A stretch of 64,000 nt of DNA from Candidatus Obscuribacterales bacterium (GCA_020634035.1 JACKCM010000003.1:558001-622000), one strand, 5' to 3'. Shown: positions 45,236-53,856, counted from the stretch's first letter. Notes: generated by a model from the letters alone, not told the origin. Made by a program: numbers and translations.

Positions 45236-45424
45236 AGTCATCTCCAAGACCGGTGAGATAGGCAGTTATGGTCAAGCCATATTATCCTCTCGCATGAACA
45301 AATCCAAGTTCATGACAGCCACTTGTCAGGACGACAGACAGGGCTTGCCGGTGAAAACCCTCTCAGATAGCGGGCTTCGACCGACTGATTGCGGATGCTT
45401 CCTATTCTCGGCGGTAACAAATTA

Positions 45425-45472
45425 TATAATGGTCCCAAAACAGCAGTACTTTTTTGTACCTATATATAGGTA
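45425..45472 (+). promoter_or_regulatory. yebC promoter region with 16-bp perfect palindrome
   Basis: TATAAT at 45425-45430 is a consensus -10, though no clear -35 is visible. The palindrome TACCTATATATAGGTA at 45457-45472 lies in the presumed early transcript, 37 bases before the yebC start. It could be a regulator site or a short hairpin. Confidence 0.45.
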
Positions 45473-45509
45473 GGAATTTTGCAATCAAGAACGAGGGAGA
45501 ACAATAATC

Positions 45510-46268
45510 GTGGCCGGTCATTCTAAGTGGGCGAATATAAAACGGCAAAAAGCAGTGGTGGACGCCAAGCGTGGTGTAGTCTACGCCAAGGTCGCCAGAG
45601 AGATCATCGTCGCGACAAAGATGGGCGGCTCTGATCCGGCGGCCAACTTCAGACTTCGCCAGGCCATAGAAAGAGCAAAGCAGGAAGGTGTTCCCAACGA
45701 CAATATAGAAAGAGCGATTGAGAAGGGAGCCGGCCAGGGCAACGCAGACAATATGGAGGATCTTATCTATGAAGGATACGGTCCCGGTGGCGTAGCCGTT
45801 CTAGTCAAATGCACCACCGACAATCGCAATCGAACCGCCGGAGACGTTCGCAGCTACTTCTCGAAGTATGGTGGCAACCTGGGCGAGAATGGCTGTGTGA
45901 GCTGGATGTTCAAAGAGCAGGGCGAGATAGCCATAGATAAAAGCGCTCATTTCGACGAAGACGCCCTTCTCACATCGGCTGTGGAAGCCGGTGCCGAAGA
46001 TCTGATTGCCGATCAAGAAGAGCCGATGGTGATCTGCCCTCCGGAAAGATTTATAGAAGTACGGGACGCAATAGAAAAAAGCGGACACAAAGTGACTTCG
46101 GGCGAAGTCACCATGACGCCCATGAATACAGTCGAAGTCACCGACGAGAGTTTAGCGAAACAACTGCTCAAACTAATCGATGCTCTCGAAAACCATGATG
46201 ATATCCAGCATGTCTATGCTAATTTCGACATGGATAGTGACTGGCTCGATGAGTTCATGAGCAACTGA
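45510..46268 (+). CDS. yebC: YebC/PmpR family protein
   Basis: The 252-residue protein matches the TACO1/YebC family throughout: AGHSKWANIKRQKAVVDAKR at the N-terminus, LRQAIERAKQEGVPNDNIERAI near 55 and YEGYGPGGVAVLVKCTTDNRNRT near 92. Family members were described as transcriptional regulators and more recently as factors that help ribosomes through difficult peptide stretches. GTG 45510 is the start, preceded by AGGGAGAA. It is followed by a gene-free stretch of about 700 bases. Confidence 0.95.
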   Translation: MAGHSKWANIKRQKAVVDAKRGVVYAKVAREIIVATKMGGSDPAANFRLRQAIERAKQEGVPNDNIERAIEKGAGQGNADNMEDLIYEGYGPGGVAVLVKCTTDNRNRTAGDVRSYFSKYGGNLGENGCVSWMFKEQGEIAIDKSAHFDEDALLTSAVEAGAEDLIADQEEPMVICPPERFIEVRDAIEKSGHKVTSGEVTMTPMNTVEVTDESLAKQLLKLIDALENHDDIQHVYANFDMDSDWLDEFMSN

Positions 46269-46967
46269 TATATACGAAACCACCATGCCATAAGGTTCTT
46301 GCTTGGTCCTATAAAAGAGTCGAATCTATTTACGAAAAGCCTGCGAAACCGTTTTTGATACCACTCGGACCACTTGGCAATTTGTTTTTCTTTAATATAT
46401 GAAGCATACAGCCACTGGATAAGAACTTTTATTGCAGCCAAAAGTAAAATATGCGACCGATATTTAAATGACTGCAAACCTGGCTCCATTAAGCTTTTCG
46501 GCCTTGATCGCGACAAGGGCTTACAACAGAATCTTGGAAATTAGGACAAAATTGTAATGCTTGTTACATATATTTACCTGGCACCATTGACAACACCATG
46601 TGAGCAAATTCGTTAACCGGAAGTAATCCTTGATCTTGCCACCCTGTTTGGTGTCATTCTCGAAAAAGAGTCGCGGATCAAACCGTCAATAGTGTCAAGG
46701 CTACAATAATTAACTGTCGCTAAGATTCCCCAAAACGCAAATATATCAGCAAAAACGCCAGGCTGCAAAGAGGGATTGACTGGATCCCGCTGAAATTGCT
46801 AACTTTTCGCTGCTCCAACCCAATCGAATCGCTGCCATTTAACTTACATAAATAGCGCAGCCGAATCGAACGTTTAGTTAATACACAGAAGGAACCAAGC
46901 GCATCATTCGAATAAACAGAACGGCGACCGCCCCTGATTCCATTGATGCCTTTATTTGGAGAGAATC
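46269..46967. other. Long gene-free region before the RlpA-like gene
   Basis: About 700 bases, A+T-rich, with only short ORFs lacking ribosome-binding sites. One minus-strand ORF (46214-46516) enters yebC and I do not accept it. Promoter-like fragments exist, such as TTGACA at 46588-46593, but none has a matching partner at normal spacing. A long 5' leader for the RlpA-like gene or an unrecognised RNA is possible. Confidence 0.4.
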
Positions 46968-47780
46968 GTGTTAACAACTAAGAGAAAACTTCTAAGTACT
47001 GTTATCGGTGCATCCACTCTGGCGATGCTTGGTGCAGCACCGGCACTGGCTGATTCTAATGGTCTTGTCCCGGAAGTAATAACCACAGTCTGGGTCGAAA
47101 ACGACAAAGAATGTGCATCGGTCAGCATCAACGGTAACGATGTAATCACTTACGAGAGCGCCCAGGGCTCTACCGATGCCGAAGCGAAAGCAGAAGAGCT
47201 CTCCACCAAATTACAGAGCCTTCTCAGAAGCAAGAACTTCAGCTCTGACGAATTATTGCCTGCCGTAGAAGGCGGTCTTGCCTCGATAAACGTAGGCGAC
47301 AAATCCCTTTTGAAATTCGAAGTACCCACTGGCGCAGACAAGAGCGACGAGAGCGTCATGAAACCCTGTTTCAAGCTGGTGAACGCCCTCAGAGAAGCTG
47401 CCGGTCAGGAACAGCTTCCTTCTTCCTTCCTTTCCATTGCCAGCACCTTCGCCGAAGACGAGTCCTTTGATTCGGCCAGAGCGACCAGCTGTTTTTCAGG
47501 CAAAGCTTCCTGGTATGGCAAGAAATTCCACGGAAGGAAAGCAGCCAACGGCGAGCGTTTCGACATGAACGAACTGACCGCCGCCCACAAACAACTGCCT
47601 TTCGGAACCAAACTGCTTGTCAAGAACCGCCGTACAGGCAAAACCTGTATCGTCAGAGTCAATGACCGCGGTCCCTACCACGGCAACCGGGTTATAGACC
47701 TTTCCATGGGAGCAGCCAAAAAGCTGAATATGCTCAGCCAGGGCGTCGCCATGGTGGATGTAGTCGTTCTCGGCATGTAA
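46968..47780 (+). CDS. Secreted RlpA-like double-psi beta-barrel protein
   Basis: About 270 residues with a signal peptide (LLSTVIGASTLAMLGAAPALA), a middle region without a recognised domain, and a C-terminal RlpA/DPBB domain. The DPBB domain reads GKASWYGKKFHGRKAANGE, FDMNELTAAHKQLPFGTKL and RVNDRGPYHGNRVIDLS. The Asp and His of FDMNELTAAH, eight residues apart, match the catalytic pair of RlpA lytic transglycosylases, so cleavage of denuded peptidoglycan is plausible. No lipobox is present, unlike E. coli RlpA, and there is no SPOR domain. GTG 46968 follows GGAGAG. Confidence 0.85.
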   Translation: MLTTKRKLLSTVIGASTLAMLGAAPALADSNGLVPEVITTVWVENDKECASVSINGNDVITYESAQGSTDAEAKAEELSTKLQSLLRSKNFSSDELLPAVEGGLASINVGDKSLLKFEVPTGADKSDESVMKPCFKLVNALREAAGQEQLPSSFLSIASTFAEDESFDSARATSCFSGKASWYGKKFHGRKAANGERFDMNELTAAHKQLPFGTKLLVKNRRTGKTCIVRVNDRGPYHGNRVIDLSMGAAKKLNMLSQGVAMVDVVVLGM

Positions 47781-47831
47781 GCACTTCATTAAGCAGGGCA
47801 GGCATTCTAATGCTTGATCCGACACAACTTC

Positions 47832-47840
47832 TGCTAGAAT
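47832..47840 (+). promoter_or_regulatory. Extended -10 promoter motif for gltX
   Basis: TGCTAGAAT, 54 bases before GTG 47895. TTGATC at 47814-47819 is a possible -35 at 15-base spacing. It is the fourth exact copy of this nine-base motif in the window. Confidence 0.5.
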
Positions 47841-47894
47841 CACTAGTCTTGTTTTGTGTTATCCAAATTTCTTCTCCCTGCGGAGAATTTAGAA

Positions 47895-49367
47895 GTGACT
47901 TCAGAAGCCCGAGCTACCAGAGTAAGAATCGCCCCATCGCCGACCGGTGCCCTGCATCTTGGTACAGCGAGAACGGCTCTGTACAACTATCTCTACGCCC
48001 GCAAAAATGGCGGCGCTTTTATTTTTCGCCTGGAAGACACCGACAACGAGCGCTCCAACGAAAAATACACCGAAGACATTATCGAAGGGCTGAAATGGCT
48101 CGGTATCACCTGGGATGAAGGTCCGGATATCGGCGGGCCCTATCCGCCCTATCGTCAGACCGAAAAAATCGATCATTACGAATCTATGGCCAACAAGCTT
48201 CTGGCCAGTGGCTTTGCTTATCTTTGCTATGCCACACCGGACGAGCTTGCGTCGATGAAAGAAGAGCAAAAGGCAAAGAACGAGTCGATTCGCTACGATA
48301 ATCGCTATCGCAATCTCAGCCAGGACGAAAAAGAAAAATTCGAAAAAGAAGGCAGAATCCCTTCGATTCGCTTCCGTATCGAAGAGCCGCAGAAAATCAA
48401 ATGGCATGATGCCATCAAAGGTCAAATCGAGGTAAGTAGCTCCGACCTGGGCGGCGACATGATCATCGTCAAATCGAACGGTGTAGCCACCTACAATTTT
48501 GCTGTGGTTATCGATGATATCGACATGCAGATGAGCCTGGTTTTGCGGGGTGAAGACCATATTCACAACACCGCCAAGCAGCTTCTCATTTTCGAAGCGC
48601 TCGGTGAAACCCCTCCGCATTATGGGCATACCGCCTTGATGTTCGATACCGAAAAAAGAAAACTCTCCAAGCGCAGACACGGAGAGTCGGTGCATATCGC
48701 CAAATACCGCGAGGACGGCTATATGCCGGAAGCCCTGGTCAACTATCTTGCCCAGATGAGCTGGACTCCGGAAAACGGCAAAGAGATCTTCACCCTCGAA
48801 GAAGCTTGCCAGTGGTTCGATATCAAAAAGGTGAGCAAGAGCCCTGCTGTCTTCGACATAGACAAGTTGAACTGGTTCAACGCCCATTACATTCGCAGCC
48901 TGCCCATCGAAACCGTTGTGGAAAGAGCGATGCCTTATCTTGCCGACTTCGATCTGAGCAGCTATTCTCAAGATTCGATAAAAGACATGATCGAACTCTT
49001 GAGAGAGAGCCTGGTTAAGCTAGCCGACATCAAAGACAGCGCCGCTTTCTTCTTCGGCGATACAGTCCCGGTAGAACAAGAGGTGAAAGACTCTGTTCTG
49101 ACTGCAGCCGAAGCTAAAACAGTTCTGGAAGCACTTCGTGCCAATATTTCAAAAATCCCCTTCACAGATCCCAAAGGCGCCAAAGCCGTTGTAGACGAGC
49201 TCGGCAAAGAGCTGGGCTTGAAAGGCAAAAATCTCTACTGGCCTGTGAGAGTAGCTCTCTCGGGCAAAACCCAGGGTCCTGATCTTGGCTCTATTATCTG
49301 CATTCTCGGAGAAAAGCGAGTGGCCTGCCGACTGGAAGCCGCTCTAGGTCTGTGTAAAACGACCTGA
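47895..49367 (+). CDS. gltX: Glutamyl-tRNA synthetase
   Basis: GltX charges tRNA-Glu (and in many non-proteobacterial lineages tRNA-Gln for later amidation). RIAPSPTGALHLGTARTALY near residue 11 contains the class I HIGH-type motif (HLGT), and KLSKRRHG at about 256 is the KMSKS-type loop. The 490-residue length is normal. The frame is open from GTG 47856, but GTG 47895 follows GGAG at 9-base spacing and gives the usual N-terminus. Next is cysS, 39 bases downstream on the same strand. Confidence 0.96.
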   Translation: MTSEARATRVRIAPSPTGALHLGTARTALYNYLYARKNGGAFIFRLEDTDNERSNEKYTEDIIEGLKWLGITWDEGPDIGGPYPPYRQTEKIDHYESMANKLLASGFAYLCYATPDELASMKEEQKAKNESIRYDNRYRNLSQDEKEKFEKEGRIPSIRFRIEEPQKIKWHDAIKGQIEVSSSDLGGDMIIVKSNGVATYNFAVVIDDIDMQMSLVLRGEDHIHNTAKQLLIFEALGETPPHYGHTALMFDTEKRKLSKRRHGESVHIAKYREDGYMPEALVNYLAQMSWTPENGKEIFTLEEACQWFDIKKVSKSPAVFDIDKLNWFNAHYIRSLPIETVVERAMPYLADFDLSSYSQDSIKDMIELLRESLVKLADIKDSAAFFFGDTVPVEQEVKDSVLTAAEAKTVLEALRANISKIPFTDPKGAKAVVDELGKELGLKGKNLYWPVRVALSGKTQGPDLGSIICILGEKRVACRLEAALGLCKTT

Positions 49368-49406
49368 AACCATTTCTTCCGAGACCCAAGCAGACGGTGA
49401 CTTCAA

Positions 49407-50828
49407 ATGTCCGATCTACAACTGTTCAACACTCTAACCGGTAAAAAAGAGACTTTCCTGCCCCGTCAGGGCAAAACCGTGCACATGTATGCCTGCGGAC
49501 CCACTGTCTACGACATGAGCCACCTGGGCCACGCCCGTACCTTTATAGTATGGGATGTGGTGCAACGCTACCTGCGCTACTCCGGCTATGACGTAGTCTA
49601 TGTGCGCAACATCACCGATGTCGACGACAAAATCATCAATCGGGCCAAAGAAAAAGATGTGCAACCAGATAAGGTGGCACGAGAATTTATCTATCATTTC
49701 TGGAACGATATGCATCGCCTCAATATAGAGGCACCGGATTTCGAGCCGCGTTGCACAGAATACATCGCGCTCATGATCGACTTCATCGAAGCGCTTATTC
49801 AGAAGGGACATGCCTATGCAAGTGAAGGCGATGTCTACTTCAAAGTCGAATCGTTCAAAGACTACGGCAAGCTCGGCAAGAAAACCGTAGAAGATCTTCT
49901 GGTCGGCGCCCGGGAGCAGACTCGCTCTCAAGAAGAGTTGAAAGAGCGCAAACAGAGCCCCGTCGATTTCGCCTTATGGAAAGGCGCCGACAAAAGCGAA
50001 CCGGGCTGGCAGAGCCCCTGGGGCTACGGTCGCCCGGGCTGGCATCTGGAATGCTCCACAATGATCAAAGAGGTCCTGGGCGAGACCATAGACATCCATG
50101 CCGGCGGTGAAGACCTGGTCTTTCCTCACCACGAAAACGAGATTGCCCAATCGAACTGCCTGCACGGTGCGCCGCTGGCCCGGTACTGGCTACACAACGG
50201 CTTTGTCAAAGTGAACGCCGAAAAAATGTCGAAGTCGCTTGGCAATTTCTCCACCATCGATGGCTTGCTCGGTACTTTCTCGGCAGATACCATCAGGCTC
50301 TTTGTTCTTCAGACCCATTACCGCCATCCGATTGATTTTTCAATCGACAGCCTCAAGTCGGCAGCCACAGCCATGGGCCGCCTGCTGCGGGCCGCACGAT
50401 TTGCCGAAGATACGGATTCGCATAAAAACGGAAACGAAATCGGCAACGTACAAGACGATGTGACCGAAGCCCTGCACAAAGAGTTCATCGAAGCGATGAA
50501 CAATGACTTCAACACCGCCCAGGCAGTCTCGGCGCTGTTCTCGTTTGCCGACAAGATCTTCAATTTGAAAGGCGACGAGAAAAAACAGCAAGAATACGCC
50601 CGGGTCTTGAAGAGTCATGCCATGGTTCTCGGGCTGACTCTAGAAGACAACCGTCAGCAGCTCGATAGCGACACATCGGCGCAACTGGTGGAGCTTCTGC
50701 TTAATCTGAGAGACAGAGCCAGGCAAAACAAAGACTATCAGGCTTCGGATTTCATCCGGGACCAGCTTGCCGACCGGGGGATCTCGGTGATGGACTCCAA
50801 AGAAGGCGCCACCTGGGAAAAAGCTTGA
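49407..50828 (+). CDS. cysS: Cysteinyl-tRNA synthetase
   Basis: CysS charges tRNA-Cys. YACGPTVYDMSHLGHARTF near residue 29 includes the zinc-ligand Cys and HIGH-type motif. WHLECSTM and DLVFPHHENEIAQS supply the remaining zinc ligands, and EKMSKSLGNF near 272 is the KMSKS loop. At 473 residues it is full length. It probably forms a transcription unit with gltX and ends five bases from the convergent toxin gene. Confidence 0.97.
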   Translation: MSDLQLFNTLTGKKETFLPRQGKTVHMYACGPTVYDMSHLGHARTFIVWDVVQRYLRYSGYDVVYVRNITDVDDKIINRAKEKDVQPDKVAREFIYHFWNDMHRLNIEAPDFEPRCTEYIALMIDFIEALIQKGHAYASEGDVYFKVESFKDYGKLGKKTVEDLLVGAREQTRSQEELKERKQSPVDFALWKGADKSEPGWQSPWGYGRPGWHLECSTMIKEVLGETIDIHAGGEDLVFPHHENEIAQSNCLHGAPLARYWLHNGFVKVNAEKMSKSLGNFSTIDGLLGTFSADTIRLFVLQTHYRHPIDFSIDSLKSAATAMGRLLRAARFAEDTDSHKNGNEIGNVQDDVTEALHKEFIEAMNNDFNTAQAVSALFSFADKIFNLKGDEKKQQEYARVLKSHAMVLGLTLEDNRQQLDSDTSAQLVELLLNLRDRARQNKDYQASDFIRDQLADRGISVMDSKEGATWEKA

Positions 50829-50833
50829 AGAAC

Positions 50834-51136
50834 TTACTCTTTATCGATAAGTGGCTGGTTTTCTATATCTTGCTTTGAGTGGAGAACTCGCACAATATAA
50901 ACACCACTGGTGGTACCGAGATAAAAAATGACATAGTTACCTACTGTGACGCTTCTAAGCTCAGGAGCCAATTCGTCACGTCTGCGTCCCAAATTTGGCA
51001 TGTCTATCAACGCCCGGCAACGCACTTCTAACAGTTTGATAACACGCTCGGCTGCGGCGGGGTTGTCTTCGACAATAAAATCATGAATGTCTTGCAGGCC
51101 TTTGCTGGCACGTCTGGCAAACTTGAGTCGACTCAC
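50834..51136 (-). CDS. parE: ParE/RelE-family toxin
   Basis: A 100-residue protein with the ParE layout: ARRASKGLQDIHDFIVEDNP near the N-terminus, RVIKLLEVRCRALIDMPNLGR in the middle, and LRSVTVGNYVIFYLGTTSGVYIVRVLH as the C-terminal strands. ParE toxins poison gyrase, while RelE relatives cleave mRNA; the sequence alone leans to ParE because the antitoxin is ParD-like. The start overlaps the antitoxin stop by four bases. Confidence 0.88.
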   Translation of the reverse strand: MSRLKFARRASKGLQDIHDFIVEDNPAAAERVIKLLEVRCRALIDMPNLGRRRDELAPELRSVTVGNYVIFYLGTTSGVYIVRVLHSKQDIENQPLIDKE

Positions 51137-51408
51137 TTCTTCTTGGCTTTCGCCTTTCTAAATTTCAGATTTCGCTCTGCCAGCTCCTGAAAAACCTCGT
51201 CACCATCTACAACTTCACCACGCTCGATCTCATCCAGCCCTTCTCTTACCTCGCGCTTTAACTCATGCAATCGAATTTGCCTCAGCTCGTCCTGTTCCTG
51301 CAAGAGTCTAAGGCCAGCCCGGATCACCTCGCTGGCTGAGTTATACATACCGCTTTTGACCTTCGCTTCAATGAGCTGTTCAAGTTCTGGTGATAAGGAG
51401 ACATTCAT
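51133..51408 (-). CDS. parD: ParD-family antitoxin
   Basis: A 91-residue ribbon-helix-helix antitoxin: NVSLSPELEQLIEAKVKSGMYNSASEVIRAGLRLLQEQ at its N-terminus is the CopG/ParD DNA-binding fold, followed by a charged toxin-binding tail. The frame is open upstream, but ATG 51408 follows GGAGGGAGAG and starts at the family's usual place. It precedes and overlaps the toxin gene, the standard order, and probably represses its own promoter through the dyad at 51445-51472. Confidence 0.9.
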   Translation of the reverse strand: MNVSLSPELEQLIEAKVKSGMYNSASEVIRAGLRLLQEQDELRQIRLHELKREVREGLDEIERGEVVDGDEVFQELAERNLKFRKAKAKKK

Positions 51409-51441
51409 ATAATCGCTCTCCCTCCGCTTGGAAACAACTAA

Positions 51442-51472
51442 ATTATAACAAAATTTGCACATTTTCTGTTAT
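51442..51472 (-). promoter_or_regulatory. parDE promoter and operator dyad
   Basis: TATAAT on the minus strand (51442-51447) is a consensus -10, 33 bases before the parD ATG. It overlaps an inverted repeat, ATAACAAAAT (51445-51454) and ATTTTCTGTTAT (51461-51472, one unpaired base), a likely site for ParD autoregulation. Confidence 0.55.
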
Positions 51473-51813
51473 CAGATTCAAATTAAGCGAACCAGCTAAG
51501 ATAGAAGGCTTGAAGGCACGGTGATTTCGACAGCCTGATTGCATCCCACTGCGCGGCAAATATTAACGACTGTTAATGTTTGCCGTTTACCGGACATCCT
51601 TTCCTGACGCCGAAAGGTCCGTAGAGGCGAAAGCCGCCTTCTGAGCCCAGTCGAATTGCTATCGCCAACGGAGACATGCCGTTGATGGAGTCAGCACTGC
51701 AGACGAGAAATTTCCTAACAGGCCGGTCACTTGTCAATTGAGCAAATCGGAAACCAACCGGGTATGATATCCCTAGCAATTTATCAGGTCCAATTCCGGG
51801 AGGTTTCAGACGA
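51473..51813. other. Intergenic region with long hairpin and structured segment
   Basis: CGGCAAA-T-ATTAAC and GTTAAT-G-TTTGCCG (51554-51585) make a 13-pair stem with one mismatch and loop GACT, without a T-run. Downstream are GGC-GAAA-GCC around 51633-51644 and CAACGG/CCGTTG near 51677, so the 51550-51720 segment could be a structured RNA leader of the gene at 51814. A possible -10 TATGAT is at 51763-51768. I cannot name the structure. Confidence 0.45.
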
Positions 51814-53178
51814 GTGTTCAAACAGAAAATGATATTACGTTCGGTATCACTTTTTTGTACGGCGGCCATTTTAGCCGGCTCTACTGTGACAGCAATCCCC
51901 GCCTTCGCAGCGGCCAGCTCTGCCAGCCTGTCCAAGGACATTGAAGACGCAAGAATTCTCGCCCCGGGAACTAGAGTAAGGGCGACAGTGGCCAAAGGTC
52001 AGGCGCTAATTTCTACCTTTCGCAATCAAAAAGCCAATGATCGTGACTGTAAGATCGAAGCCGTGCTGATAGGAAAAACCATTTTCGACAAGCCCGAGAA
52101 TCAGGTAAATAGTATCACTGTGTATTTTTATGATTCCGGCAATCCAAGTAAATATAAATCGATCACGGTCACCAAGGGTGACGTCGCCGCTTTCGGCACC
52201 GGTCAGGTCTCCAAATCAGAACTGCTCTCTTCGATTCAGATAAGAGAAGGCGGTCTCAGCGATCCGAAGACAGCGATAGAGAACCAGCTCATTCTGACCG
52301 CTGCCAGCAAAAGACAGGATGTACAAATTTCTTTCGGTCAGGACGAAATCGATGTGACCACAGCTATGCCTGCGAACGCTCCGGTGCGAGAGTATAAATA
52401 TGAAGCGCTTAGAATCGCCGAAATCGCCATGGAAAAACTCGGTCTGGGCTCGACCGTAAAACGGGTCAACGTCAACTTCTTCGCCCCTGGCAATAAGGGC
52501 GTCTATAAACAGATCTCGATCTCGACCCAGCAGATAGAGACCTTGAACAACCAGGTTCTGGCTGCTCTAACCTCCATGACCATCGCCCAGAAACAGGCCA
52601 AAGTAACTGCCAAAGACATGGAAGTGGCCGATGGTGCTCTCAAGAAAGAGAGGGGCACTCTTCTGGCATCCATTCAGGAACTCGAAGAGATGGGGGTCGG
52701 AGTAGCCCCCTTTGTGAAAGCTTTTCAAGGCATAGAAGCCCAGGTAGAAAGCACTGATGAAGCTACATTGAAACGCTCTGTTGCCAGTCTTCAAAAAAAT
52801 ATCGAAGATCAAAAAGAGCGCTACAAAGACGCCAAGGCGAAGAAACCCTCCGCCGACGGTGGCAATAACAGCGAAGAAGATGACAGCACGTCTACAGGGC
52901 CTGCCAAAACCACCAAATCGAAAGGCAAGATCAACCGCTGGGCTTTCGGATTTTTCCCGATGCCAGAATCGAATATTTTGAGAAACCCGGATAAATTCTT
53001 GAAAGAATGCGTGACCAAATTCGAGGCCAAAAAACACGTAAAAGCAGACACGTCCCCAGAATATGCCTGGGCTCTGCTCTGGTTCGCCGAAGTGCTCAAA
53101 ACCAATGATCGCGCTCCGGAAGCGGCTAAATACGAAGGACTTGCCCAGCAAGTCACCGCAAGACTGAGGTCAAAATAA
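51814..53178 (+). CDS. Secreted protein of unknown function
   Basis: A 454-residue protein with a signal peptide (LFCTAAILAGSTVTAIPAFA). Two similar alpha-beta segments follow: NSITVYFYDSGNPSKYKSITV near 105 and KRVNVNFFAPGNKGVYKQISI near 222, each followed by helix. After these come a coiled-coil stretch around 250-345 and an Asp/Ser/Thr linker. The two V-x-F-(Y/F)-x-(D/P)-x-G-N segments look like an internal duplication. GTG 51814 follows CGGGAGG at 10 bases. I do not recognise the family. Confidence 0.7.
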   Translation: MFKQKMILRSVSLFCTAAILAGSTVTAIPAFAAASSASLSKDIEDARILAPGTRVRATVAKGQALISTFRNQKANDRDCKIEAVLIGKTIFDKPENQVNSITVYFYDSGNPSKYKSITVTKGDVAAFGTGQVSKSELLSSIQIREGGLSDPKTAIENQLILTAASKRQDVQISFGQDEIDVTTAMPANAPVREYKYEALRIAEIAMEKLGLGSTVKRVNVNFFAPGNKGVYKQISISTQQIETLNNQVLAALTSMTIAQKQAKVTAKDMEVADGALKKERGTLLASIQELEEMGVGVAPFVKAFQGIEAQVESTDEATLKRSVASLQKNIEDQKERYKDAKAKKPSADGGNNSEEDDSTSTGPAKTTKSKGKINRWAFGFFPMPESNILRNPDKFLKECVTKFEAKKHVKADTSPEYAWALLWFAEVLKTNDRAPEAAKYEGLAQQVTARLRSK

Positions 53179-53180
53179 GG

Positions 53181-53846
53181 CTATTCGCTCTTATTTCCCT
53201 TGATCAATCTGTATTTCTGGAAAGCGAGCTCTACCAGCTCGCTGTCCTTTTTATCGGGATTGTCGTGATCGAGAGTATCGAAAATCTCCGAAACGCGGTT
53301 TATCTTCTCGACCATAGCCATATGATAATAGCGACAGATCTCCTCACTGGCGCGAGAAAGCCCGTCTTTGACAGCCGCTTCAAGAGTGGGTCCGCCACCT
53401 TGAAACTCTTTCTTGATCACCCTTCGCGCTCCCGACAGAACTGTTTGCTCCGCTTCTGAATAGACCCTGCGGCAGATCAGAACATGGGCATCTTCATGGA
53501 CTTTGGTATCTTCGCTGGCTTTAGAAGAGATCCAGATTGTCACCGGTGCATCGAGACTGATAGTCGCCTTTTTTATCTTTACGTTCACCAGAAACTCATC
53601 GGCCAGTTCGCTCTTTTCTACGATCTCGAAGTCGAAGGCTGTTTTGCAACCAAACTGCCAGTCTGTAAGAGCCTCTTGATCGGCTGATAACGGGGACTTC
53701 TCTCCCGGCTTCAACTTCTCTATAAAGCGTGTTTCGACTTTCATAGGAAGCATTTGCACCGCGATTTCGGCGGGTTTCGATACACAGCCTGCCAGACAGA
53801 CAACCACTGGCATCACCGGTAATATCACTCTAAATATCGACTTCAC
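53181..53846 (-). CDS. Lipoprotein with an HExxH motif, putative metallopeptidase
   Basis: About 221 residues. Starting at GTG 53846 gives a classic lipoprotein signal (MKSIFRVILPVMPVVVCLAGC) with the modified Cys at 21; TTG 53867 is an alternative that overlaps ychF. In the mature part KVHEDAHVLICRRVYSEAE contains HEDAH, which fits the zinc-protease HExxH pattern, and GARRVIKKEFQGGG follows. A third ligand is not obvious, so catalysis is unproved. The gene overlaps or abuts the ychF stop and may be co-transcribed with it. Confidence 0.6.
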   Translation of the reverse strand: MKSIFRVILPVMPVVVCLAGCVSKPAEIAVQMLPMKVETRFIEKLKPGEKSPLSADQEALTDWQFGCKTAFDFEIVEKSELADEFLVNVKIKKATISLDAPVTIWISSKASEDTKVHEDAHVLICRRVYSEAEQTVLSGARRVIKKEFQGGGPTLEAAVKDGLSRASEEICRYYHMAMVEKINRVSEIFDTLDHDNPDKKDSELVELAFQKYRLIKGNKSE

Positions 53847-53856
53847 CGAAGCAAAT

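Noticed and set aside
46214..46516. 100-codon minus-strand ORF at the end of yebC
   Set aside because: It runs into the coding region of yebC and lacks a ribosome-binding site or recognisable domain.
47901..48971. 356-codon minus-strand ORF inside gltX
   Set aside because: It is an antisense shadow of the glutamyl-tRNA synthetase gene with no motif of its own.
51573..51995. 140-codon minus-strand ORF
   Set aside because: It overlaps the signal-peptide region of the well-supported gene at 51814, has no ribosome-binding site and shows no family motif that I recognise.
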